A DNA stretch of 64,000 bases. Origin: JAFRXK01 sp045603305 (lineage in GTDB: Bacteria; Bacillota; Clostridia; Lachnospirales; Lachnospiraceae). A program made the translations under genes and the position numbers. Every line of letters begins with the position of its first letter. Position 1 is the stretch's first letter. This document shows positions 18,222-26,651 of the stretch, one piece after another. The notes beneath the pieces were generated by a model. The model worked only from the letters and a program-made list of their open reading frames with translations. It was not told the DNA's origin and ran no database searches. The stretch is from the NCBI GenBank assembly GCA_045603305.1, contig JAZULV010000011.1:6124-70123 (forward strand), in the 5' to 3' direction.

Positions 18222-19060
18222 TGACACCAAAGTTAAGCGTGTGTATTCCGGCCTATAATAACGCCGGATATATAAAGCAGACAATAGATGCGGTTCTTAA
18301 TCAGGATTTAGGCGATTTCGAACTTGTTATAGTAGATGACTGTTCAAAGGATGATACGGTCGGCGTTATCGAGTCAATTGGAGATTCACGCATAAGACTT
18401 GTAAAAAATGATAAGAATCTTGGTATGACCGGTAACTGGAACAAGTGCATTGATGAGGCAGCAGGTGAATTTGTTAAGTTAATCTGTGCTGATGATGTGT
18501 TATATGAAGGAAGTCTCAAAAAAGAACTTGATGCACTGGAAATTAACCCTGATGTGAATCTTGTAATGAGTGATACATTGCTTATTGACATGGAGGGAAA
18601 GAAAGTCGGAAGCTTTAAAAGGTGGCCGGTGAAGGGTGTGATGGAAGGCAGAAAGCTTGCTAAGATATCATTGCTTTTTAACAATTTTTTTGGTGCACCA
18701 TGTAATACCATGTTTAGAAAGAGTGCAGCAATTAAGGTCGGAGGCTTTGACAGCAGATTTAATTATATACTTGATTTTGATTTCTGGGTAAGTCTCGCCT
18801 GTCTTGGTAAGGTGTTTATCATACATGAGCCTCTAAATGGTTTCAGAATCCGCGAGGATTCTAACACCGGAGATGTTATGGGCAGCGGCAAAAAGGGCGA
18901 CATTTATATCGCTGAACATGCTGCATTGGTAAGAAAGCACGCCTCAAACGGAAATGTACATATGAGTAAAGCCGGAATTGCCTTCAGTATATGGTTCAGG
19001 AAGGTAAGAAGCAGACTGATACATGTGTATCTTAAGCTTGTAAACGGCAGAAAAAAATAA
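18221..19060 (+). CDS. Family 2 glycosyltransferase
   Basis: The product of 279 residues begins MTPKLSVCIPAYNNAGYI. It has DDCSKDDT near residue 40 and CADDVLYEGSL near 90, the standard GT-A acidic motifs. The ATG at 18221 overlaps the stop of the previous gene (TAATG) and has AAGGAG 11 bp upstream plus GGAG closer in; a TTG nine bases earlier sits too near the Shine-Dalgarno. ILDFDFWVSLA near residue 185 is the acceptor-side motif common in capsule transferases. Confidence 0.85.
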   Translation: MTPKLSVCIPAYNNAGYIKQTIDAVLNQDLGDFELVIVDDCSKDDTVGVIESIGDSRIRLVKNDKNLGMTGNWNKCIDEAAGEFVKLICADDVLYEGSLKKELDALEINPDVNLVMSDTLLIDMEGKKVGSFKRWPVKGVMEGRKLAKISLLFNNFFGAPCNTMFRKSAAIKVGGFDSRFNYILDFDFWVSLACLGKVFIIHEPLNGFRIREDSNTGDVMGSGKKGDIYIAEHAALVRKHASNGNVHMSKAGIAFSIWFRKVRSRLIHVYLKLVNGRKK

Positions 19061-19079
19061 AGATACCGGAGGAAATAAT

Positions 19080-19772
19080 ATGAGAACGCTGGTTATAATA
19101 CCTGCATTTAATGAAGGTGCAAGTATTTTAAAAACGGTCAGAGATATAGAGGAGAATGCACCGGGATTTGATTATATTATTATTAATGACTGTTCGACAG
19201 ACAATATGAAGCAGATTTGCAGGGAGAATAATCTTAACACAATTAATCTTCCGGTTAATTTAGGTATCGGAGGTGCAGTGCAGACCGGCTACAAATATGC
19301 TTTAGAGAATAATTATGACGCAGCAGTCCAGTTTGACGGAGACGGACAGCACAAGGCCGAGTATCTGCAAAGTATGGCAGATATTATGGAGTCAGAAGCA
19401 TTGGATATGGTGATTGGATCAAGATTTATTGAGAAAGAAGGTTTTCAGTCTACCATGATGCGTCAGATGGGAATTAGATTTTTTACCGGATTAATTAAGG
19501 TGGTTACCGGCAAGAAGATAACTGACCCAACTTCAGGTATGAGAATGGCAGGAAGAAGTCTTATCGATCAGTTTTCAAAGAGATACCCTAAGGACTATCC
19601 GGAACCGGAGACTGTGGCTTCTGTGCTTATACAGAAGAAGAAGGTTAAGGAAATACCGGTAAAGATGCGTGAAAGGGAAGAAGGAGTTTCTTCAATTTCA
19701 CCTAAGAAGTCCATTTATTATATGGTTAAGGTAACACTGGCTATATTTCTTGTAGCTTTAAGAAGATATTAA
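19080..19772 (+). CDS. Polyprenyl-phosphate glycosyltransferase (DPM1/GtrB-like GT2)
   Basis: The 230-residue protein matches the dolichyl-phosphate-mannose-synthase branch of GT2: LVIIPAFNEG, INDCSTDN, VNLGIGGAVQTGYKYA, QFDGDGQH and GSRF follow in the standard order, with DPTSGMR after them. Such enzymes load a sugar on undecaprenyl phosphate so that a membrane GT-C enzyme can use it outside. It lacks the C-terminal membrane helices of GtrB. The next gene is a DUF2304-like membrane protein and the one after is a large membrane protein, a set seen together in other genomes. Confidence 0.9.
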   Translation: MRTLVIIPAFNEGASILKTVRDIEENAPGFDYIIINDCSTDNMKQICRENNLNTINLPVNLGIGGAVQTGYKYALENNYDAAVQFDGDGQHKAEYLQSMADIMESEALDMVIGSRFIEKEGFQSTMMRQMGIRFFTGLIKVVTGKKITDPTSGMRMAGRSLIDQFSKRYPKDYPEPETVASVLIQKKKVKEIPVKMREREEGVSSISPKKSIYYMVKVTLAIFLVALRRY

Positions 19773-19854
19773 TAATCAGTTTTGGGTAATTACTGATTAT
19801 TAGTATGGAATTTATCAAATATACAAATACACCTGTATTTTTACGGAGGAGATT

Positions 19855-20232
19855 ATGACATTAAAACTGCAGATTATTTTGGCGGTAGCGTTGCTGTTGG
19901 TATTTATACTGCTGGTTAATCAGGTTAGAAAAGAGAAACTGGATTTAAAATATGCACTGCCTTGGATGACTTTGCTGGTAGGCTTGTTGATTATTGACAT
20001 GTTTCCGGGGATTACTGAATGGCTTGCAGGAGTTATGGGAATTACACTTCCTATAAATATGCTTATGCTGTTGGGACTTGCTTTTTCTGTAACTATTATT
20101 TTCTTTTTAACATCAATGATGTCTAAAGAGATTGATAAGCAAAAGCAGCTTGCTCAGGAGCTTGGATTGTTAAGAAAAAGAGTTGCTGAGCTTGAAAAGA
20201 GGATTAAGCAAGAAGAGGTGAAAGAGTTATGA
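19855..20232 (+). CDS. DUF2304-like small membrane protein
   Basis: The 125-residue protein has three hydrophobic segments (about 5-22, 36-55, 68-90). A charged coiled-coil tail (about 95-125, LAQELGLLRKRVAELEKRI) ends it. This matches DUF2304 proteins, which sit beside DPM1/GtrB-like transferases and probably help flip or present the lipid-linked sugar, much as GtrA does. GGAGGA lies before the ATG. Its end overlaps the next gene by 4 bp (ATGA), supporting a functional trio. Confidence 0.8.
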   Translation: MTLKLQIILAVALLLVFILLVNQVRKEKLDLKYALPWMTLLVGLLIIDMFPGITEWLAGVMGITLPINMLMLLGLAFSVTIIFFLTSMMSKEIDKQKQLAQELGLLRKRVAELEKRIKQEEVKEL

Positions 20233-21833
20233 CAGATAAAATAAAAAATGCAGGCTTTGTTTTTAGAATGTTTATGATACAAAACAGGGGATACTTTGCA
20301 ATAGGAATTTCGACTATAATATTGTTAATGTACTGGCTTTTAAGATATTTTAAGGCTGATATAGATACGGTAAATGATACATATATGGGTATTAAAGCCT
20401 TTTATTGTATATTGGCAGTTGTAGCATTTATATTCAGTATAGGATTAGGTATCGTAATAAAAAGAATGAAAGAGTTAAATTGGCAAGTACTGATGTTTGT
20501 TATTACTATGTCGTTAGGTTTGCTTTATATGTTTGTGCTTCCACCATTTGGTTCACCGGATGAGTCTTCTCATTTTGCATCAGCATATAGAGTTTCCAAT
20601 ACTATTATGTTTAAAGATGTTATTGACGAAAATGGTAAAGTACTTGTTCGTAATGGTGATATATCACAAAATATAACAGCCTATCCAACGGTAAATTCAT
20701 ATAAGTATATCATATCAGATTTTTTTAAGACTGATAAAAGCAATGGGGTTTTGCCTCATTATTCAGAATGTGTAAAAACCACGCCAATGGCATATCTGCC
20801 TCAGGCATTAGGTATTACAGTGGCAAGATTGTTAAATCTTGGGTATATCGGTCTTGTAATGATGGGGCGGTTGTTCAATTTGACTGCTGTATCTATATGT
20901 ATGTCTTTTGCAATTAAATGGATTCCTTTTGGAAAACGACTTATATTTGTATTGGGTACATTACCAATGACAATGAATTTAATATCTTCATATTCATATG
21001 ATGGTTTTATAATGGCTATGAGTTTTATGTTTATTGCATATTGTGGTAAATTAGCATATGAAAAAGAAATAGTGGAGACTAAGGATATAGTTATTATTGC
21101 CTTATTATTAGCATTATTAGCACCATGCAAGATTATATATGCGCCAATTGTCGGTGTATGTCTTATTGTTAAGAAGTCAAAGTTTAGCAGCACTAAGCAG
21201 TATTTGTTGAGTGTATTAGTAGTGGCAGTGGCAGTGGTTGGTGCTATGATTATTGTAAATGCAAGTGTACTTACTTCTTATGTATCAGCAGATACATCAG
21301 ATGCAGTGGTAAGCTGGTCAGGGGAGCAGATGTATACAATATCATATTTGTTAGAAAATCCAAATGAGTTTATAGGTATAATGGTAAATACTATAAAAGA
21401 GATGACTAACACTTATTATAGAATGATGATTGGTACTTCTTTAGGAAGTTTGGATCCGGAATTAATGCTTGATAATAAATTTATATATAGTTTTACGGCT
21501 CTTTTAATTTTGTCAATAGTTCCTGTGGCAGGAGAGAAGCGATATAAAGTGTCTGGTATAACCAATATATGGAGTGTGTTTTTGTTTGTATTAATGAGTT
21601 TGCTTATTTTGTTTTCTATGTTGATAGCATGGACACCAATTGGATATGGATGTATTGCAGGTGTTCAGGGAAGATATTTTATACCGATAGTGCCACTTGT
21701 CTTGCTGCCAATATGCAACAATAAGTGGTTTATGTTGAATATTAATCCGTCAAAGTTTATAATATATGCTACATGTATAGGTAATCTTCTTGTATTGTTC
21801 AGAATGTTTTCGTGCGTGATAATGAGCGCATAA
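20229..21833 (+). CDS. DUF2142-like polytopic membrane protein (putative GT-C glycosyltransferase)
   Basis: The product is 534 residues with about twelve hydrophobic segments. A PPFGSPDESSHFASAYR motif lies in the first extracytoplasmic loop near residue 102; the P-D-E-x-x-H form is the hallmark of DUF2142 proteins and resembles the catalytic first loop of GT-C enzymes that use lipid-phosphate sugars. It is coupled with the DUF2304-like gene and follows a polyprenyl-phosphate transferase, so it may move that sugar onto a glycan outside the cell. Function is inferred from fold and context only. Codon use is more AT-rich than in the upstream transferases. Confidence 0.75.
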   Translation: MTDKIKNAGFVFRMFMIQNRGYFAIGISTIILLMYWLLRYFKADIDTVNDTYMGIKAFYCILAVVAFIFSIGLGIVIKRMKELNWQVLMFVITMSLGLLYMFVLPPFGSPDESSHFASAYRVSNTIMFKDVIDENGKVLVRNGDISQNITAYPTVNSYKYIISDFFKTDKSNGVLPHYSECVKTTPMAYLPQALGITVARLLNLGYIGLVMMGRLFNLTAVSICMSFAIKWIPFGKRLIFVLGTLPMTMNLISSYSYDGFIMAMSFMFIAYCGKLAYEKEIVETKDIVIIALLLALLAPCKIIYAPIVGVCLIVKKSKFSSTKQYLLSVLVVAVAVVGAMIIVNASVLTSYVSADTSDAVVSWSGEQMYTISYLLENPNEFIGIMVNTIKEMTNTYYRMMIGTSLGSLDPELMLDNKFIYSFTALLILSIVPVAGEKRYKVSGITNIWSVFLFVLMSLLILFSMLIAWTPIGYGCIAGVQGRYFIPIVPLVLLPICNNKWFMLNINPSKFIIYATCIGNLLVLFRMFSCVIMSA

Positions 21834-21933
21834 TATACACAACAGGATATTGTATATGGTGTTAATGACTGCTTTACGCAGATGAAATATAGTGATATAA
21901 TTTATAAATGTATTTTTAGAAAGGATTGGTAAA

Positions 21934-22488
21934 ATGGGTAAAATTAAAGTAACAAGATGTGATATTGAAGGTTTATGTGTAATAGAGCCATCTGTATTTA
22001 AGGATGAGCGAGGATATTTTATGGAAACATATAATTATAATGATTTTAAAGCGGAAGGACTTGATATGATATTTGTACAGGATAATCAATCCATGTCTAC
22101 AAAGGGGGTATTAAGGGGACTTCATTATCAGAAGGAATTTCCACAGGGTAAGCTTGTTCGTGCAGTAAGAGGAACTGTGTTTGATGTTGCAGTTGATCTT
22201 CGTGCTGATTCAAAGACTTATGGAAAGTGGTTTGGTGTTGAACTTTCTGCAGAGAATAGGAAGCAATTTTATATTCCGCAAGGATTTGCACATGGTTTTA
22301 TAGTTCTTTCTGACGAAGCTGAATTCGCTTATAAATGTACAGATTTTTATCATCCGGGCGATGAAGGCGGACTTGCATGGAATGATCCTGAAATTGGTAT
22401 TGAATGGCCGATAGAAGAAGGAATGCAGCTTATTATTTCTGAAAAAGACCAGAAATGGGGCGGACTTAAGGATACATTTAAGTTCTAA
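21934..22488 (+). CDS. rfbC: dTDP-4-dehydrorhamnose 3,5-epimerase
   Basis: The 184-residue cupin-type enzyme makes the third step of dTDP-L-rhamnose synthesis. RGYFMETY, QDNQSMS, GVLRGLHYQ (catalytic His64), GTVFDVAVDLR, and YIPQGFAHGF with the substrate-binding tail are all in place. The other rhamnose genes (rfbA, rfbB, rfbD) are not in the window. The enzyme supports rhamnose in the glycan and fits the rhamnosyltransferase-like genes around it. Confidence 0.95.
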   Translation: MGKIKVTRCDIEGLCVIEPSVFKDERGYFMETYNYNDFKAEGLDMIFVQDNQSMSTKGVLRGLHYQKEFPQGKLVRAVRGTVFDVAVDLRADSKTYGKWFGVELSAENRKQFYIPQGFAHGFIVLSDEAEFAYKCTDFYHPGDEGGLAWNDPEIGIEWPIEEGMQLIISEKDQKWGGLKDTFKF

Positions 22489-22526
22489 AAGCACCTTTAA
22501 TTAATATATAGTAAAGGGTAATTATA

Positions 22527-23975
22527 ATGAATAAAGTGAAGTTTAGTCTTTTAAAAATATGTTTAGCAATAATTGCATTATATATTGTTTTTTGCGCTGT
22601 GTTTATTTTTATTGCTCAGTATCAGATGAAATACACAGCGGATGAAGAATTTGTGATAGCAGATGAAAGCTCTACTGTATTAGGAGAGTTATATGATGGA
22701 ACTGAAGTAGTGCAGACATATATACCATCATTACAGTATATTCGAGGCGTTAATATACTGTTTTCAACCTATGGCAGAGAGAATACAGGAACAGCTGTTG
22801 TCAGCATAGTAGATCCGGCTGATTCAGAGGTTCTTTGTGAAGAAACTGTTGAATTATCAGATGCAGAGGACAATCAGTGGTATGAAATTAAATTTTCAGA
22901 ACCGGCAAACACCAAGGATATTCAGGGCGAGTATGTTGAAATACATGTTATTTTTGTCGATGGAGAACAGGGTAATGCCGTAACAATGAGCTGTAAGCTT
23001 ATATCTGATAATACACTTAAGCTTATGGTTAATGGAGAGATTGTTCAAAATTCATATTTATGTATATCAGTTATTGAAAACAATGATTCTGCACTTGCAC
23101 CATTTTACATCCCTGTATTTATTGTTGTAGGATTAATGATGGCAGTTTATTTCGTATGCCTTCTGTTTAAGGAAAAAAAGAATAAGATCACTGGTGGCGT
23201 TAAATTTGTTCATATGCTTAATAGATATAGCTTTCTTATGAAACAGCTTGTATCAAGAGATTTTAAAACCAAGTACAAAAGATCTATACTTGGTGTATTA
23301 TGGAGTTTTTTAAATCCACTCCTTACCATGGCTGTACAGTACGCTGTATTTTCAAGATTATTCAGGTTTAATATACCGAATTATCCGGTATATCTTCTTA
23401 CAGGTATTGTGTTTTTTAATGGTTTTTCTGATGCAACCAGTCAGGCCATGTATGCGATTGTAGGAAATTCATCGCTGATTACTAAGGTATATGTACCAAA
23501 ATATATTTATCCTATATCAAAGGTGTTATCTACTTCGATAAACTTATTGTTTTCACTAATGCCATTAATGATAGTATCTCTTTGTACAGGTGTAAAGATT
23601 ACCCCGGCATTATTAATGGTACCATTTGGACTCATATGCGTAATATTATTCACTATAGGTGTATCCTTTGCACTGTCATCAGCAATGGTGTTTTTCAGGG
23701 ATATCCAGTTCCTGTGGGGAGTGTTTACAATGATTTGGATGTATGCAACTCCTATAATATATTCTCTTTCAATTTTAGAGGGAACGATTATGTATAAGTT
23801 GCAGGTAATCAATCCTATGTACCATTATATTACATTTTTCAGAACGCTTATAATTTCAGGAACTTCTCCTGAGCCGGTGGAATATCTGTTTTGCATTGGG
23901 TTTGCAGTAGTAGCCATGCTTTTTGGCGGATTGCTGTTTAAGAAGACGCAGGATAAATTTGTGCTTTATATCTAG
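22527..23975 (+). CDS. ABC-2 polysaccharide exporter permease with N-terminal extracytoplasmic domain
   Basis: The 482-residue protein has two parts. The C-terminal part (about 225-482) is an ABC-2 type permease of the Wzm/TagG kind: LVSRDFKTKYKRSILGVLWS, a six-helix core and ITFFRTLI at the end are characteristic. The N-terminal part is unusual: a transmembrane helix at 10-33, an extracytoplasmic beta-rich region to about residue 190, and another helix before the permease. That region resembles the main domain of the membrane protein at 29667-30275 (G-T-x-V-x-Q near the start and G-N-A-x-T near the end). The ATPase gene follows 21 bp later. The extra domain may contact the exported glycan. 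Confidence 0.85.
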   Translation: MNKVKFSLLKICLAIIALYIVFCAVFIFIAQYQMKYTADEEFVIADESSTVLGELYDGTEVVQTYIPSLQYIRGVNILFSTYGRENTGTAVVSIVDPADSEVLCEETVELSDAEDNQWYEIKFSEPANTKDIQGEYVEIHVIFVDGEQGNAVTMSCKLISDNTLKLMVNGEIVQNSYLCISVIENNDSALAPFYIPVFIVVGLMMAVYFVCLLFKEKKNKITGGVKFVHMLNRYSFLMKQLVSRDFKTKYKRSILGVLWSFLNPLLTMAVQYAVFSRLFRFNIPNYPVYLLTGIVFFNGFSDATSQAMYAIVGNSSLITKVYVPKYIYPISKVLSTSINLLFSLMPLMIVSLCTGVKITPALLMVPFGLICVILFTIGVSFALSSAMVFFRDIQFLWGVFTMIWMYATPIIYSLSILEGTIMYKLQVINPMYHYITFFRTLIISGTSPEPVEYLFCIGFAVVAMLFGGLLFKKTQDKFVLYI

Positions 23976-23996
23976 GTGTTCATTGGAGGAATAATT

Positions 23997-24719
23997 ATGG
24001 TTATGGTTAAGGTTGAGAATGTGTCAATGCGTTTCGTTATGGCAAATGACAGAATTAGTAGTATCAAAGAATTTATCACAGCCTTTTTAAAGAAGAAGCT
24101 TAAATTTAAAGAATTCTGGGCATTAAAGGATGTGAGTTTTGAAGTAAATAAGGGTGAGGTTGTTGGAATTGTTGGTAGAAATGGTGCAGGAAAAAGTACT
24201 ATATTAAAAGTAATATCAGGCATACTTAAACCTACAACAGGAAATGTGGAGCGAAAAGGTAATGTCGTACCGATGCTGGAATTAGGTTCCGGTTTTGACT
24301 ATGATTTAACCGGAAGAGAAAATGTTTTTCTTAATGGCGCAATACTAGGTTATTCAGAGGAATTTTTAAATCAGAAGTACGATGAAATTTTAGAGTTTTC
24401 GGAGCTTGGAGAGTTTATTAATATTCCTATTCGTAACTATTCTTCGGGAATGTTAATGAGACTGGCATTTTCAATTGCAACTGTTGTTCAGCCGGAGATA
24501 TTGATTGTTGATGAGATACTTGCAGTAGGAGATGAAAATTTCCAGAGAAAAAGCAAAGCGAGAATGCTTGAACTTATGACCGGTGGGACAACCGTACTGT
24601 TTGTATCACACAGTCTTGAACAAATTAGGGAAATGTGTGACAGAGTAGTATGGCTGGATAGTGGAACTGTTAAAATGGTCGGGCCAGCACAAGAAGTCTG
24701 TGATGCATACCAGTTATAA
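23997..24719 (+). CDS. ABC exporter ATPase (Wzt/TagH-like)
   Basis: The 240-residue protein has Walker A GRNGAGKS at 60-67, the signature YSSGMLMRL and Walker B LIVDEILAVGD, the forms usual for polysaccharide or teichoic-acid exporters. It lacks the C-terminal carbohydrate-binding domain that some Wzt proteins carry. The ATG at 23997 is chosen because GGAGGA ends 7 bp upstream; a GTG at 23976 would place this Shine-Dalgarno inside the gene. It partners the permease gene just upstream. Confidence 0.9.
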   Translation: MVMVKVENVSMRFVMANDRISSIKEFITAFLKKKLKFKEFWALKDVSFEVNKGEVVGIVGRNGAGKSTILKVISGILKPTTGNVERKGNVVPMLELGSGFDYDLTGRENVFLNGAILGYSEEFLNQKYDEILEFSELGEFINIPIRNYSSGMLMRLAFSIATVVQPEILIVDEILAVGDENFQRKSKARMLELMTGGTTVLFVSHSLEQIREMCDRVVWLDSGTVKMVGPAQEVCDAYQL

Positions 24720-24754
24720 ATTGCTTTGTACTTATTAAGGAGTGTTAATGCTGT

Positions 24755-26650
24755 ATGTATAGTTTTGATGTATCAGTTTCAGATGAAAAATTATATATGG
24801 AGATATGCAGGAAAGTCGGAAATATGTTTATGGACATAAATGAGAACGAATGCAGTTTAGAAGATATAGCAGATGTATTTTCTGTATATTACAATCATTT
24901 TGCAGGGAAGAGGATACCTGATAAATGGCAGTGTTACGAAGAAGTTTATCAGAAAAGTCCGGAGCATGTTTATTTATCATATATTGTTACAAACGCAACA
25001 TATGATAAAGGCAGAGTATTGCTTTTTACTCATAATTTTTCAAGAACCGGTGCACCGATGATTTTGCTGGATGCAGCTAAGGTGTTAATGGAGTTAGGAT
25101 ATGCGGTTGTCGTGATTTCCGGAGAGACAGGTGATTTGTTACCATTATACCTTGAAAATGGAGTAAGTTGTATTATTATTCCGGGAGTTGCAGACGGTGA
25201 TAAATTTTCGAAAAACATTTTGTTAAGGCTTGCAGAAGGTTTTGATATGCTGTTTGTTAATACTGGTGTAATGGGACACATAATAGAAGCTTTTAATGGC
25301 AGCGACAAAAAGGTCTTTTGGTGGTTCCATGAGAGAAAGAGCGAAATAGAAGCGTTAGGTGGACTTGCGTATCTTCCTGAGCGACTGAAAGATAATGTTA
25401 CTGCTGCTGTAGTATCAGAGTGTCTCAAGGATGAACTTAAGAAAGATGGCATTAACTACAAATTTACCAGTTTAGAAGGTTATGTGCCAGATCTGAAGGA
25501 TAATATTACTAGAAAAAGAAATAAAATTAATTTTGTTATATGTGGAGTTGTTTGTGAGCGAAAAGGATATCATGTTTTACTTCAAGCGATTGACAAACTC
25601 GGAGTAGAGAAATTAAAGGATGTAGTTTTCTGGATGGTAGGCAAGCCTGATGACAGAGCAATGGTCGAGGCTATAAATATAGCGGAAGAGAAATATGATA
25701 TACATTACTATGAGGCGTTATCCAGAGACGATGTTTATGAGTTATATAAGAAATGCGATTGCTGTATTGTACCATCTCTGTTTGAGCCACTTCCTTTAGT
25801 TGCGTTAGAAAGCCTGTCATGTGGATGCTTTGTAATATGCAGTGATGCAGTTGGGGCTTCCAGATATTTCACAGACGATTTAATGGAGCTGACTTATCGG
25901 GATTGTAATGATGCTACTGCACTTGCTGATAGGATAGAATATGTTATTTCAGCACAGAACAGATATGATGAATGGTCAAGAAGCGGACGTTTTGTATATG
26001 AAAAGGTATTTACATGGCACAAATTCAAAAGTCGTATAGCCAAAATAGCAGATGATAGTATCAGAGGCAGGACAGATAAGCGGACAACAATTTTCGATAT
26101 GAAGAAAATTGAATCGGTTAGCGCTGTCGAGGTGTGCAGAGAGAAAGAAGTCTGCTTACAGCAATACTTTGAAGAAAGACTGTTATTAAACAGCAGAATA
26201 CAGATAAATGAACTAAAACGTATACAGGATATAAAAGACGAGTATATATTATGGGCGGATAAAGCAATTGCCAATAAGGATGAGGTTATCGACTGGAAGG
26301 ATAGAACTATAGCCTACAAGGAAGAGATTATTTCTAAGAAAGATGAAGTAATAGATTCTAAAGAAGATAAGATAACACAGACAGAGGCTTATTGCGATAT
26401 GCTGAAAAAAACAATTGGAGATAAAGAAGAAAAAATTAGACAAACAGAAGCCTATTGCAATATGCTTGAAAAAACAATTGAAGATAAAGAAGATAAGATA
26501 ACACAGACAGAAGCTTGGGCTGAATTACAAAAGAAAGAAAAAGAACAGTTTGAAATAGAAGTTCTTAAACTCAGAGAAGAAGTTAATAGTAGTATTTACT
26601 TAAGGCTTAAGAGAAAATTTAACAACATAAAGGATAGAAAAGAGGAGTAA
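24755..26650 (+). CDS. Family 4 glycosyltransferase with long C-terminal coiled coil
   Basis: This 631-residue protein has a GT-B glycosyltransferase core at about 85-430: LLFTHNFSRTGAPM at the start of the N-lobe, CGVVCERKGYH at the C-lobe start and PSLFEPLPLVALESLSCG, the E-x7-E donor site. Residues 470-631 are a charged coiled coil in which a 21-residue unit starting KEDKITQTEAYC is repeated about three times. Such tails may set glycan length or hold the enzyme to partners, as in WbdD-like regulators, but no kinase or methyltransferase is present here. It starts the second export block, right after the ABC transporter. Confidence 0.8.
   Translation: MYSFDVSVSDEKLYMEICRKVGNMFMDINENECSLEDIADVFSVYYNHFAGKRIPDKWQCYEEVYQKSPEHVYLSYIVTNATYDKGRVLLFTHNFSRTGAPMILLDAAKVLMELGYAVVVISGETGDLLPLYLENGVSCIIIPGVADGDKFSKNILLRLAEGFDMLFVNTGVMGHIIEAFNGSDKKVFWWFHERKSEIEALGGLAYLPERLKDNVTAAVVSECLKDELKKDGINYKFTSLEGYVPDLKDNITRKRNKINFVICGVVCERKGYHVLLQAIDKLGVEKLKDVVFWMVGKPDDRAMVEAINIAEEKYDIHYYEALSRDDVYELYKKCDCCIVPSLFEPLPLVALESLSCGCFVICSDAVGASRYFTDDLMELTYRDCNDATALADRIEYVISAQNRYDEWSRSGRFVYEKVFTWHKFKSRIAKIADDSIRGRTDKRTTIFDMKKIESVSAVEVCREKEVCLQQYFEERLLLNSRIQINELKRIQDIKDEYILWADKAIANKDEVIDWKDRTIAYKEEIISKKDEVIDSKEDKITQTEAYCDMLKKTIGDKEEKIRQTEAYCNMLEKTIEDKEDKITQTEAWAELQKKEKEQFEIEVLKLREEVNSSIYLRLKRKFNNIKDRKEE
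26360..26548 (+). repeat. Three 63-bp tandem repeats in the coiled-coil region
   Basis: Units begin at 26360, 26423 and 26486, each starting AAAGAAGA and coding KE(D/E)KI(T/R)QTEA. The third unit diverges at its end. Exact 21-codon periodicity in a coiled coil (three heptads) suggests recent in-frame expansion. Confidence 0.85.
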
Positions 26651-26651
26651 T

